From assembly GCA_030998225.1 (NCBI GenBank), contig JAPYXD010000250.1, positions 4,216,001-4,280,000 on the forward strand: 64,000 nt of DNA. Reading direction: 5' to 3'. A program made the translations under genes and the position numbers. Below the pieces are notes generated by a model, which did no database searches, was not told where the DNA came from, and saw only the letters and a list, made by a program, of their open reading frames with translations. Positions 1 to 12,656 of this stretch are shown in pieces; positions within the stretch are counted from its first letter, which is position 1; the number at the start of each line of letters is the position of its first letter. This stretch comes from Diplolepis rosae (Eukaryota > Arthropoda > Insecta > Hymenoptera > Diplolepididae).

Positions 1-23
1 AACGTATGAACCTCTAATTTCCG

Positions 24-2850
24 ATGATATTTAAGTTTGAGACGTCTCAAACCCAAACTTGTGACGAATTGTGAGACGAACTATTAGGTAGAAAATTCTT
101 CTATGAGACGGAAATTTATCCCTAGATCAGGTAACGAAGGAAGACAATAGAAGCAATAAACATTACCTCTATAAACCGAGGGACTCTTATACCGAAGTTT
201 GGGATAAAATTTACCTAAAGGAAACCCTTGTCACTGATCAGCATTTTATGAATTTTAGGTTGACACAAAATTATCATAAAAAACTGTGCTCATATGTGAA
301 CATTACTGATGTAATGTCCGCGAAGAGTGGATATTCGCGAGTATTAAAAAATGCTGATGGCCTGTATAAATGATGAATATAATACTAATATGCTATTCAA
401 ATCAAAAGATATAAAAAACTGAATGTTACAAAAGAATTTTTCTCTAATTTATTTTTACAAAATATTTTTCTAAAAATTCAAGAAATGCAGTAGATGACGA
501 TAGAAAAACGTGATTCAACATAAAAAAGTTTATATATGATTTAATCACGTGGCCTGATAGAGAAATTGCCTTAACCACGCAACTAAAGATATGACATTGT
601 AATGATGAAAACACAGATTTACAACGTTTATACATTAACATTGGAGTCAATGGGTGGAGTAAAGATGATATATCCTGAATGGGTCTTCACACGCGAGTAT
701 TTCGTAGCAAGAGACGAATAGCGTTATGAAATACAAGCGACTCGGAGCGAGTAGATAACTCTAGTATTGCGTGTGCATACGTGTATATCAATGTCTGCGC
801 GCGAGAATGTGCATGAAGTATCGACAGATCAGCGCGAATTCTCCCGATAGCTTATAATTGGAGATGACGAGTACCAGCGAGTCTCGGCAAGTCGCAGAGT
901 CGCGGTTAGTATTTATTGGACTGGAGTTTTAACGTTATTTGGCCTTATTTTTCATTATTAAGGGAAGAAATACTTTACACACAGTTTCATTCGGAATCGA
1001 CTCATGAATGGAAACACACTCGATGTAACCCTTATTCCCTAAATTGAAAAATATGTAGTGTCACAGACATGTTCAACGACAACAATAGAATAGTGGAAAA
1101 AAATTTAGAAAGAATTCGATGTACGGAACAATCCGTTGATATGTCGATAATAATTATGTAATATATATAAAGGATTCCGATTCTTGGAATGTGAAAACAT
1201 TTTGATAATCTGCATGAAAGATGAAGATTATAAAAATAATATATTCTCTTTTATGTCATCAAAACATGACTTGGTAACACTAAGAACAAAAAATTACAAC
1301 ATGTATGTACGCATATGACAATAGGCAGATAAAGAAAAGATAGAATGCAGCTTTTTTCGTAAATAAAGATACCTGACATAATGCAGCAGTGGATTAGGAT
1401 CAAACAAGACGTTAAAAGACACCTTAGGATAAAAAAGATGACTCCGTTGTGAGGAAAGCAAACATTCCTCATCCTTAGATATGAGCTAACTCACTAGACG
1501 ATAAAAATGAATGTGATGCAACCATTTTTTCAAACTTTTAAAACGGGATAGGTTAGAGAAAGAGATGAGAAATCGAATAAAAAAAAATCAACATAAAAGA
1601 CCTCATATGTGCATACTACATAGGTGATGTACGTAAAGGAATGAGATTCATAAAATTTGATAACATGATAATAATTTGAACGAACTTTAGGAATTTTGGA
1701 AAAACCATTTTCTCTTTAATGTTACCATGACATGTTTTCCAGTGAATGTATACAAAAAATCTTGTTGGTCTCTTTTTATTTACTCAAACAAACTTCAATT
1801 GATTTAAACAGCACATCATTTTGAAAAATGGAAAAAATATGTCTTTGTAACACTGAAAACAATAAAGTTACATGTTTGCATGCATATGAGAGTAAGAAGA
1901 TGAAACATTGACAGAATCTACCTTTTTTCGTAAACTGATATATATGACATAATGCAGAAGTGCATTACGATGAGATTAGATGTCAAAAGACACCGCAGGA
2001 TGAATAGGTGGAGTCCGTTGTGAAAAAAGAGAAAATTTCATATCTTCAGATATGGGCTGACTCACTAGACAGTCGAAATGACAGTGATGTAACTCTTTTT
2101 TTCAAACTTTTAAAACTGGATTGTTTAGAGAATGATATAAGGAATCGATTAAACCCTGTTATGTAGCTCGCGTTCAATAAGAAGTTACTTTTTTAAACGA
2201 AAACAATAGAGAAAATTTGTCTCTTTTTAAAAGTTCTAACACGCCTTTCTAAACATTCCAAATTAATTGAATCTTAGCCCAGGTAATAAAGGGAATTATC
2301 AACTTTCTATTGCATATGTAAAAAAGAACATGAAATGCATAGGGGTTGAGATTTCGCTGTTTTCCTGAGTGCATAAATTCGTCTCACTTTCAAAAATTGA
2401 AATTTCCAAGCTCAAACTTGAGACGATTTGGCCCAACAATTTTTGTCATTCAGCTCGAAGTCGAACCCAAAAGCAGGTAGTGGGTCATTACAATAGAGGC
2501 AATAAACCGTACGTGCGGCGTACTCTTAATTCTAAATTGATACTATCCTTCATTAACCCATGAGATTGAACATTATAGAGTTTTCTCGCGAAACACATCA
2601 TATGAGTGCAATGTCTTATATGAGAACGCAACTTGTGGAATGCCCATAAAGTGGCTGTAATTTTAATAAAAAAGTAATCTGAAGTGTTGAATTTGAATCA
2701 AACATTTTCGGTAAGTAATAGAGTATAAAATTATAAAAACTGAGTATGTTATAATTAAACTCTTATGAGCAATAATTTGGAATGACTGCACGAATTTTTC
2801 ATAAATATTTTCAAAAACGTGCGTTCGTTGCATGCAGAAAGTATGATTTT
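24..2850 (+). repeat. Left arm of giant foldback
   Basis: Reads as the reverse complement of 9275-12099 with only scattered differences and small indels. It opens with a palindromic motif, TTTGAGACGTCTCAAA, near 34-49. Small open frames in it are mirrored in the other arm (for example 2369-2563 here and 9555-9749 there), which follows from the duplication and is not evidence of coding. No gene is seen. Confidence 0.9.
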
Positions 2851-2969
2851 ACATCATACTTTATTTATATGCGTCTCTCGGTGAGTTACGTTACTTTTTG
2901 TGAACGTAACAAGTCGTAATAAAGTTACTTTTCGAAAAAAGTAACTTATTCAACTTAAAGATAGTAGAG

Positions 2970-3880
2970 AACATACAGATGATAATGATTTGAACGAACT
3001 TCAGGAATTTTGAGAAAAACATTTTTTCTTTAATGTTACCATGACCTGTTTTCCGGTAAATGTGTACCAAGAATCTTTTTCGTCTCTTTTTATTTACTCA
3101 AACAAACTTCAATTGATTTAAACAGCACATCATTTTAAAAAATGGAAAAAATATGTCTTTGTAACACTGAAAACAATAAAGTTACAACATGTTTGCATGC
3201 ATATGAGAGTAAGAAGATGAAACATTGACAGAATCTACCTTTTTTCGTAAATTGATATATATGACATAATGCAGAAGTGCATTACGATGAGATTAGATGT
3301 CAAAAGACACCTCAGGATGAATAGGTACAGTCCGTTGTGAAAAAAGAGAAAATTTCATATCTTCAGATATGGGCTGACTCACTAGACGGTCGAAATGACT
3401 GTGATAAAACCCTTCTTTTCAAACTTTCAAAACTGGATTGTTTAGAGAATGATATAAGGAATCGATTAAACCCTGTTAGATAGCTCGCGTTCAATAACAA
3501 GTTACTTTTTTAAACGAAAACAATAGAGAAAATTTGTCTCTTTTTAAAAGTTCTAACACGCCTTTCTAAACATTCCAAATTAATTGAATCTTAGCCCAGG
3601 TAATAGAGGGAATTCTCAACTTTCTATTGCATATGTAAGAAAGAACATGAAATGCATAGGGGTTGAGATTTAGCTGTTTTCCTGAGTGCAAAAATTCGTC
3701 TCACTTTCAAGAAATTGAAATTTCCAAGCTCAAACTTGAGATGAATTGTCACACATTATTTTTCTGCCGACTCGAAATCGATCCTCGGCAGCCGGTAGGA
3801 GGCCGAGGCAATAGAGGCAACAAAAGCAACCTCTATAAACCGAGGATCTTTGACTATAGCCTAAAATAAAAATTTATCTT
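2970..3880 (+). repeat. Direct internal duplication of part of the left arm
   Basis: This stretch repeats, in the same orientation, the sequence at about 1660-2560 of the left arm. It includes the motif running from the ttttccggtaaatg area to the 'lower-arm' block with the TTTCCAAGCTCAAACTTGAGA motif. A third partial copy of its start lies at about 3990-4270. Just before it, 2880-2960 contains a short self-complementary AGTTACTTTT/AAAAGTAACT hairpin. The duplicated block explains why part of the arm appears three times in the element. Confidence 0.75.
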
Positions 3881-4324
3881 ATGCAATGCTTGCAATCGAT
3901 CAGATTTCTATCATTTTCAAATTATCAACAATTTTACAAGAAAGACTGCTCATATGTGAATAAAACGTATGTGATATACGTAAAGCAGTCAGGTTTCTAA
4001 AATTTGATAACATAATAATGATTTGAACGAACTTTAGGGATTTTACGAATAATATTTTTTCTGTAATGTTATCGTGACATATTTTCCGGTAAATGTTACA
4101 AAAAATCTTGTTTGTCTCTTTTCTTTCGAGCTTTTGTAATTTTGGAAATAACATGTTCTCTTTAATCTTACCGTGACATGTTTTCCGGTAAATGTGTTCA
4201 AATAATCTTGTTTGTCTCTTTTTATTGATTTAAACAAGCTTTAATTGATTCAAACAAGCACATCATTTTCAAACATGGAAAAAACGTGTCTTTGTAACAT
4301 TGACGAAAAAGCTAAAATTTCATA

Positions 4325-4790
4325 TCTTCAGATATGGATGTCCCGGAAGTTAGAAACGCAAACATAATATTTTAAAAAATAAAAGTTTTGCTGAGTTTTG
4401 CTAGGCGAGTACAGCAATAACCCCATATAACATTTTCTAATCAGATTAATATTTTCCAAATGAAAACTCATTTTCGAAATACACAATTTATCACCGACCC
4501 GGGATTTCACAAAAATGGGAATTTTGTAAAACAAAAAGTTTTGCTGTGTTGTGCTAGGCGAGTACAACAATAAATCCCAATAACATTTTCTAATCAGAAT
4601 AATATTTTTCTAATTGAAACTCATTTTTAAAACATAGTCCATCACTGATCCGGGATTTCCCAAAAATAGAAATTTTGAAAAACAAAAAGTTGTGCTGAGT
4701 TGTGCTAGGCGAGTACAACAATAGACCCTCATAACTTTTTCCAATCAGATTAATATTTTTCAAATGAGAACTCATTTCTCAGAGTTCCAA
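4325..4790. repeat. Tandem repeat of ~150 bp, three units
   Basis: The motif GTGCTAGGCGAGTAC or a close variant recurs at about 4400, 4551 and 4705. Between these positions lies the same block, containing a TTTTCTAATCAGATTAATATT-like string and an ACCCGGGATTTC-like string. An inverted, shorter array of the same unit is at 7085-7345. The 4335-4370 edge (a CCCGGAAGTTAG motif) is mirrored at 7785-7825. The array is therefore part of a second palindrome nested in the giant foldback. Confidence 0.8.
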
Positions 4791-5334
4791 GAGCTATGTT
4801 CACAGTTCTGGATTCTTCTCAAATATTTCTAAAAACAAGTCCAAATAATTTTTGCAAATCTCATTTTCAACAGTTCTAAGTGTCCGGTTGAGAGTTCTGT
4901 ATTCAACTTAAATAATTTTACAGATAAGTCTGAACATATTTTGTTCTAAAATCGAAGTTCAAGAAACTATGACACTTCAAAGTTTTCAAAAATCTGGGTT
5001 TTGAGAGTTCCAAGAGTTCTTTTTAGAGTTCTCTATTCCAGAAATCTTTAATGAACTTCTCATTGGAAGTTTTTTCAATTCTAAAGTTTCCTTGATACTT
5101 TTTCTCAGCAAACTAAAAAAAACATGTTTACCGACCGGGCTCAATTTGCCATTCAATATTGTATTATTAGACAAAAGGGGACTTTCAGGTTTTTGATGAC
5201 ATTGACGACATCACTAGACCTAGGGTGACTATAGTTGATATTCGAAAATTAGGACAAAAAAGTTTGAAAAGTGAGGACAAGGTAGGACAGAAAAGTTTGA
5301 AACAGATCTTTTCTGTCTTACTTTGTCCGTCAAG

Positions 5335-6350
5335 CTAGGTCCATCAAGCTAGCGCTTCCACAATCGAAGTTCCCCAATTTTTTTATATTAGAATTATGGG
5401 CATTTTTTGGGCTTTTTTGGGCCCCATTGCCGATTTTTGGGCTCCAATTCTTTTTCCGAAAAATCAAATTTCGTGTGGAGGTGCTAGCTTGATTTAAGCT
5501 TGATTCAAGCTAGCACCTCCACTATACAAAAATTGAAATAAATTAAAAATAAACTACATCAGAATTTTAGGTGGCCAATAAACAGGACCATTTCTTGAGA
5601 TGATGTTTTCATCGGACGTTTCCTTAAATAAGGCGATTAAACCGTTATCTTTATGGCATGTAGCGCCATCCTATTGAAATCACAAAACAGTTACACCAAT
5701 ATCATGAATTTTTGGTGACAAAAATTTATTGATCATTGCTCTGTAGCGAGCTTTATTGACAGTAACGTGTGGAGAATACTCTTTGTTTAAAATTGCGCGA
5801 ATTTAAAAGAGTGACTATTAAGGGGAAGGGGTCGGTTTTGGAGTTCAACCAAAAAATTAGAGACTCTATTGACGTCAAAAAATGTCGAAACAGATTGTTA
5901 TCATGCAAAAAAATTTACATGTGGTAGGTTAGAGGTAGTTTCCGCCGTAAAGGGTTGGAGCACAAAAATCGATATGGACATTTTTGAATAGCCCAAAAAA
6001 GCCCAAAATTCTGGTACCCTTTAATTTCTGAAGGGCTTATTTTTTAAAAAGAGGGTTGTTCTTTTGGAAAGAGGGTGGTTTTGGAAAATTGGTTTTACGT
6101 GATTTCCACAGCCTAAAAAAAGCCCAAAATTTTGGTGTAGTTTTATTTTAATTTATTTTAATTTTTGTATAGTGGAGGTGCTAGCTTGAATAAAGCTTGA
6201 ATCAAGCTAGCACCTCCAAACGAAATTTGATTTTTCGGAAAAAGTATTGGATCCCAAAAATCGGCAATGAGGTCCAAAAAAAGCCCAAAATTCTGATATA
6301 AATAAATTGGGGAACTTCGATTGTGGAGGTGCTAGCTTGATGGACCTACA
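5335..6350. repeat. Inner foldback around the element centre
   Basis: Positions 5335-5560 are mirrored by 6120-6350. Each side carries a smaller palindrome, GTGGAGGTGCTAGCTTGA followed by its own complement, at about 5480-5520 and 6170-6220. The short sequence between the arms carries a decayed mariner transposase. The recurring string GCCCAAAATTCTG and the sequence AGCCCAAAAA show further small duplications. Confidence 0.75.
5560..5800 (-). pseudogene. Mariner-type transposase remnant (C-terminal catalytic part)
   Basis: Read on the minus strand, one frame gives a mariner-like stretch: HVTVNKARYRAMINKFLSP, then two stop codons, then FQ-DGATCHKDNGL, ending in NGPVYWPP. The DGATCH block is the second catalytic aspartate region of Tc1/mariner transposases, and the tryptophan-proline-proline block precedes the third acidic residue. 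The first catalytic block and the C-terminus are absent. It sits between the arms of the inner foldback, so it is a dead passenger or the fossil of what once mobilised it. Confidence 0.75.
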
Positions 6351-7084
6351 GAAAAGTTTGCAAATGAGGACAAGATAGGACAGAAAAGTGACTATTTTAT
6401 TAAATATTATCAACCCTTAACATCTCATATTTTTATTCTTGAACCCTGTTGCGTTTTAATTAATAATCTATTGAGTTCAAAGATTTTTTTAAGTTGCTGA
6501 GGCTTGCCAATTGACTAAGAAATCGTTAGATGGCATTGAATGATAAAATTTTGTACAAGAAAAGATCCAAAAGTTGATTAAAAAATAAAAATGTATCTTT
6601 TTAAAAATCCGGACAAACACCCGGACACAGTCATAAATCCTATAGGACAACTCCCACAAGCCCTAAAATGAGGGCATGTCCAGGGAAATCCAGACGGATG
6701 GTCAACCTAACTAGATCATACATTGCGTACATGCCAAATTTCAATCAACTTAAACAACATTTGTCCAACTTAGGACGATTTATATTTTGAATACTCATTT
6801 TATATCAGGTTCAAAACTGTTCAGTTTTCAATTCTTCATTTCGGAAACAATTATGCTACAAAAAACGTGCCGTCTCGGCATTCTACATGTGCGTATATTT
6901 TTGAAGCTTTAATTTTAAGACTTAAAATTTCAAGTTAATATTTTCTCGAAAATGAGATTTTGAAATTTATTTGAATACTTTGAAGTACCATAGTTTTATG
7001 AATTTTAATTTCAGAATAAAATGTATTTAGACTTATTTTTAGAACTATTTGAGAAGAAGCCAGAACTGTAAACAGAACTCTTCG

Positions 7085-7345
7085 AACTCTGAGAAATGAG
7101 TTTTCATCTAGAAAATATTAATCTGATTAAAAAATGTTATAAGGGTTTATTGCTGTACTCGCCTAGCACAACTCAGCACAACTTTTTGTTTTTCAAAATT
7201 CCCATTTCTGCAAAATCCCGGGTCGGTGATGGATTATGTGTTTCGAAAATGAGTTTTCATTTGAAAAATATTATTCTGATTAGAAAATATTATAAGGGTT
7301 TATTGTTGTAATCGCCTAGCACAACTCAGCACAAGTTTCGAATTC
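7085..7345. repeat. Inverted counterpart of the ~150-bp tandem array
   Basis: Two units of the tandem array at 4325-4790 appear here in reverse orientation. The flanking TTCTGAGAAATGAG/CTCAGAGTTC edge matches about 4775-4800. The following stretch to about 7,830 includes a poly-T run near 7,540-7,553 and more GCACAACTCAGCACAA-type short repeats. No gene is seen in it. Confidence 0.7.
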
Positions 7346-7876
7346 TTGAAATTATTTTTTTATAAAATTCCGATTTTTTTATTCCGAATTTTTTAAAAAT
7401 ATTTTTAAAATTAGGCTTTCGAAATTACAGCACAGCAATGAAATTTGTATTTGTTACTCAATAAAAATGTTATTGAGCTATAAAAATGTTATTAGCTGTA
7501 AAAATCCAGAAAAACATTTATTTTTGTACATTCAAAATTTTTTTTTTTTTTTTTGTTTTTTTCGAAAAGCGGGCAAAGTTGAGAAATTTCTGCTAGCAGC
7601 ACAAAATTGGGTGCACTTGAGAGTACCTAGCACAACTGTCAGTTTTATGTTATGGCAAAGTTGCGGTTCTAGCAAAAAAAAAGTTTTTCAAAATTTACAG
7701 CCGTAATTTTTGATTTTTCAAAAAATTGTTTGAGGCACAAATCAGCACAACTCTAGCACAACCTAGCACAACTTTTATTTCTTGAAAATATTATGTTTGC
7801 GTTTCTAACTTCCGGGACATCAGATATGGCCTGACTCCTAGACGGTCGAAATCATCATTCATTCTTACAGTTTTTA

Positions 7877-8600
7877 CATTCTCATCATGGATGAGAAGGT
7901 ATTGGTTTCATGTGAAAAATGACTTTCGAAATTTTCATCAAATCTTTACGTTTTGAGACCCCCTGAGTCAGAAAAAATGGTTTTTACGAAAGTGTCTGTC
8001 TGTCTGTCTGTAGTAGGTCGTGTGCGGAATAACTCTCGATAGAATTATCAGATTGAATTGAGCTTTGGTACACTTTATCGGAGCCGAAAAAGTAAGGACA
8101 AGTTCGTTAACCAGCCACATCCAATCAAAATTGAGGGATGGAGCACTACTTTTGTGTTTTTGAAAATAATTTTTTGAAAAAATCAAAAATTTCAATACTG
8201 GTTTTAGATAGTGCTCATAAATCTCTACAAATTACCCTGATAACATTTTTTGATTAAATCAAAATTAGAAATGTTACAGCATATTCAAATTCGAAAAAAG
8301 TCAATATCAAAATTCCATTTTCCAGTTAAATTATACGAGATACGAAAAAACGTTATGACACAATATTATTTTCTACATAAAGACCTACAAATTTGAATTG
8401 TAACATTTTTTCATAAGATGTATATTTTCCTTTATAATTAAAAAAAAAACTATTGAAATCCAAAATTCAATTTTTTAACAATAATATGTAAAATACGAAA
8501 AAAACGTAAGAATACAAAGTTGTTCGTTTCAAAAAGATCTACAAATTTTGTCTGACGTAGTTCCTGATAAAACATATATTTTTCGTTTCAATTCCAAAAA
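7877..8600 (+). mobile_element. TA-type MITE, family with terminus CATTCTCATCATG (copy 1)
   Basis: Begins TACATTCTCATCATGG at 7875 and runs collinear (reverse-complement) with the complete copy at 28471-29558, losing similarity near 8,600. It carries the same GTCTGTCTGTCTGTCTG microsatellite near 7,997-8,012. On the minus strand it carries a 75-residue open frame also present in the other two copies. Its right end is missing or unrecognisable. It lies inside the giant foldback and so probably inserted into it. Confidence 0.7.
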
Positions 8601-9274
8601 AAAAAACGTTTCGTGAATCGTGACACTGTGATATTGGCGCATGACAATAAAAAATAAATAAAAGGCGCGCCGGCTGACGCCTGTTTTCATTAGAGTCCCT
8701 AGTTTCTATTACTATTTACAAAAGATATAAAATATATGTTTCCTCTGTTTCACGTGATATACAAATAAGAAATACGGAAAGTAAAAAACTTCCCTGTTAA
8801 GCTTGGGTAGAAATAAGGTTGTCACGAGGCCGCAGAGTTAGAGATTATGCAGCTTGTAAATTTGAAGGTTATTTATGATTTTTTGCGAATTTTGGTAATT
8901 TTATAGATTTTTTTTATCCGTCATAAAATTTGTATAAAGGTTGAATAGTACACGTATCCAACGTTCCTTTTTCATCCACATACCTACAAAACAACGCAAG
9001 ACAAGGTTACAATAATTTATTTTAAGAAGTGCTATTGAATAAAAAGCTACATATAAGTATGGCAAATGAGGTTGAAAATTCAAGATTAAAATGAGTTCAA
9101 TTTTGCAAGTAACGTTTCTTTTCCTTCTTGCAATGCTCGCTTCTCTTTTATGCAGTAACTCTTTCAGGCACATAGAACTGTATAATAATCATCAAAAGAA
9201 TCGTTCTTTCAATGCAAACTTACAAATCCAGTGCCTGTATCCGGGGTGTAAAAGAATGTATAATAAATAAATCT
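8600..9274. other. Spacer inside the giant foldback, no gene seen
   Basis: AT-rich sequence with a short GC-rich patch, AAAGGCGCGCCGGCTGACG, near 8,662. A 90-codon minus-strand frame at 8901-9173 has no motif I recognise. It may be a leftover of the element that forms the asymmetric part of the spacer. Confidence 0.4.
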
Positions 9275-12099
9275 TACTTTCTGCATGCAAGGAACGCACG
9301 TTTTTGAAAATATTTATGACAAATTCGTGCAGTCATTCCAAATTATTGCTCATAGAAGATTAATCAAAAGATACTCAGTTTTTATAATTTTATACTCTAT
9401 TACTTACCGAAAATGTTTGATTCAAATTCAACACTTCAGATTACTTTTTTATTAAAATTACAGCCACTTTATGGGCATTCCACAAGTTGCGTTCTCATAT
9501 AAGACATTGCACTCATATGATGTGTTTCGCGAGAAAACTCTATAATGTTCAATCTCATGGGTTAATGAAGGATAGTATCAATTTAGAATTAAGAGTACGC
9601 CGCACGTACGGTTTATTGCCTCTATTGTAATGACCCACTACCTGCTTTTGGGTTCGACTTCGAGCTGAATGACAAAAATTGTTGGGCCAAATCGTCTCAA
9701 GTTTGAGCTTGGAAATTTCAATTTTTGAAAGTGAGACGAATTTATGCACTCAGGAAAACAGCGAAATCTCAAACCCTATGCATTTCATGTTCTTTTTTAC
9801 ATATGCAATAGAAAGTTGAGAATTCCCTCTATTACCTGGGCTAAGATTCAATTAATTTGGAATGTTTAGAAAGGCGTGTTAGAACTTTTAAAAAGAGACA
9901 AATTTTCTCTATTGTTTTCGTTTAAAAAAGTAATTTCTTATTGAACGCGAGCTATATAGCAGGGTTTAATCGATTCCTTATATCATTCTCTAAACAATCC
10001 AGTTTTAAAAGTTTGAAAAAAAGGGTTATATCACAGTCATTTCGACCGTCTAGTGAATCAGCCCAAATCTGAAGATATGAAATTTTCTCTTTTTTCACAA
10101 CTGACTGTACCTATTCATCCTGAGGTTTCTTTTGACATCTTATCTCATCGTAATGCACTTCTGCATTATGTCATATATATCAATTTACGAAAAAAGGTAG
10201 ATTCTATCAATGTTTCATCTTCTTACTCTCATATGCATGCAAACATGTTGTAACTTTATTGTTTTCAGTGTTACAAAGACATATTTTTTCCATTATTTAA
10301 AATGATGTGCTGTTTACATCAGTTGAAGTTTGTTTGAGTAAATAAAAAGAGACCAACAAGATTTTTTGTACACATTCACTGGAAAACATGTCATGGTAAC
10401 ATTAAAGAGAAAATGGTTTTTCCAAAATTCCTAAAGTTCGTTCAAATCATTATCATGTTATCAAATTTTATGAATCTCATTCCTTTACGTACATCACCTA
10501 TGTAGTATGCACATATGAGCAGTCTTTTACGTTGATTTTTTTTATTGGATTTCTCATCTTTTTCTCTAACCTATCCCGTTTTAAAAGTTTGAAAAAAGGG
10601 TTGCATCACATTCATTTTTATCGTCTAGTGAGTTAGCTCATATCTATGGATGGGGAATGTTTGCTTCCTCACAACGGAGTCATCCTATTTATCCTAAGGT
10701 GTCTTTTAACGTCTTGCTTGATCCTAATGCACTTCTGCATTATGTCATGTATCATTATTTACGAAAAAAGCTGCATTCTATCTTTTCTTTATCTGCCTAT
10801 TGTCATATGCGTACATACATGTTGTAATTTCTTGTTCTTAGTGTTACCAAGTCATGTTTTGATGACATACAAGAGAATATATTATTTTTATAATCTTCAT
10901 CTTTCATGCAGATTATCAAAATGTTTTCACATTCCAAGAATCGGAATCCTTTATATATATTACATAATTATTATCGACATATCAACGGATTGTTCCGTAC
11001 ATCGAATTCTTTCTAAATTTTTTTCCACTATTCTATTGTTGTCGTTGAACATGTCTGTGACACTACATATTTTTCAATTTAGGGAATAAGGGTTACATCG
11101 AGTGTGTTTCCATTCATGAGTCGATTCCGAATGAAACTGTGTGTAAAGTATTTCTTCCCTTAATAATGAAAAATAAGGCCAAATAACGTTAAAACTCCAG
11201 TCCAATAAATACTAACCGCGACTCTCTACGACTTACCGAGACTCGCTGGTACTCGTCATCTCCAATTATAAGCTATCAGGAGAATTCGCGCTGATCTGTC
11301 GATACTTCATGCACATTCTCGCGCGCAGACAATGATATACACGTATGCACACGCAATACTAGAGTTATCTACTCGCTCCGAGTCGCTTGTATTTCATAAC
11401 GCTATTCGTCTCTTGCTACGAAATACTCGCGTGTGAAAACCCATTCAGGATATATCATCTTTACTCCACCCATTGAAACCAATGTTAATATATAAACGTT
11501 GTAAATCTGTGTTTTCATCATTACAATGTCATATCTTTAGTTGCGTGGTTAAGGCAATTTCTTTATCAGCCCACGTGATTAAATCATATATAAACATTTT
11601 TATGTCAAATCACGTTTTTCTATCGTCATCTACTGCATTTCTTGAATTTTTAGAAAAATATTTTGTAAAAATAAATTAGAGAAAAATTCTTTTGTAACAT
11701 TCAGTTTTTTATATCTTTTGATTTGAATAGCATATTAGTATTATATTCATCATTTATACAGGCCATCAGCATTTTTTAATACTCGTGAATATCCACTCTT
11801 CGCGGACATTACATCAGTAGCGTTCACATATGAGCAGAGTTTTTTATGATAATTTTGTGTCAACCTAAAAGTCATAAAATGCTGATCAGTGACAAGGGTT
11901 TCCTTTAGGTAAATTTTATCCCAAACTTCGGTATAAGAGTCCCTCGGTTTATAGAGGTAATGTTTATTGCTTCTATTGTCTTCCTTCGTTACCTGATCTA
12001 GGGATAAATTTCCGTCTCATAGAAGAATTTTCTACCTAATAGTTCGTCTCACAATTCGTCACAAGTTTGGGTTTGAGACGTCTCAAACTTCAATATCAT
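9275..12099 (-). repeat. Right arm of giant foldback
   Basis: Reverse complement of 24-2850. The inner edge lies near the motif TTTCTGCATGCAAGGAACGCAC at 9278, mirrored at about 2,825-2,845. The outer edge is AATATCAT at 12092-12099, directly followed by the 9-bp target duplication. A 147-codon frame at 10646-11089 is the longest in the arm but shows no domain, and its partner in the left arm is broken into a 73-codon frame, so I do not call it a gene. Confidence 0.9.
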
Positions 12100-12188
12100 T
12101 AATTTCCGATGGAAGTGTCTGTGTGAAGAAAGGTTTTAAATATTACAAAAAAAGCATAAATTGTATTTGAATTCGCATCCGATCTTGC

Positions 12189-12656
12189 TCTCCAAACCTG
12201 AATCAGTGAAAGGCCACTTATTCGCAGTGACTATTCACTGATGGCAGCAGCCATAAGTCTTTCACTGAGAATCAGTGAAATTGGACTGATGAATCAGTGA
12301 AATTTGACTGATAAATCAGTGAAATTCGACTGATAAATCAGTGAAATTCGACTGATAAATCAGTGAAATAGCTTCAGGTGGGAGTAATAGAACCAGCAAT
12401 ATATTTTAACGATCGATGAACTCGTTTATTTTAGGTTAAACAACACTAAAACAAAATTACGTAATTATTATTATTTTTAAGAAACAAAAAATCTGTAAAG
12501 TATGGATGAAATTTTTGAATTCGCGAATTCAAAAGTTATGTTCACGTGACGCATTCACTGATTCCTCAGTGAAATCAAAGCAGGACGCTGATTCATCAGT
12601 TGAAATATTTTCACTGATATAATTAGTGACTATTTCACTGATTCAGGTTCAGAGAG
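12189..12656. mobile_element. MITE with CTGAATCAGTGAA inverted ends and internal 22-bp tandem repeat
   Basis: The left end CTCTCCAAACCTGAATCAGTG is mirrored by the right end near 12634-12656 with a mismatch or two. Inside, a 22-bp unit built on AATCAGTGAAATTCGACTGAT repeats about four and a half times at 12270-12366. The terminal sequence is itself part of this repeat, so ends and interior share a motif. No open frame of note. Confidence 0.75.

Larger units (their letters stand above)
24..12099. mobile_element. Giant foldback element with 2.8-kb inverted arms, Mutator-like
   Basis: The two ends are reverse complements: positions 24-2850 match 9275-12099. The 9-bp sequence TAATTTCCG stands immediately outside both ends (15-23 and 12100-12108), a perfect target-site duplication. 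Nine-bp duplications with long inverted ends are typical of Mutator-like elements, so I infer that superfamily. No MuDR-type transposase is visible, so the copy is non-autonomous. The interior is itself a stack of smaller inverted repeats around a centre near 6,050, with a mariner remnant and a MITE inserted. The class assignment is inference; the duplication and arms are seen directly. Confidence 0.85.

Noticed and set aside
10646..11089. 147-codon frame in the right arm as a gene
   Set aside because: Its mirror in the left arm is broken, and there is no recognisable domain or codon pattern.
12270..12366. CRISPR-like array
   Set aside because: Units are directly adjacent with no spacers, and lie inside a MITE in eukaryotic DNA.
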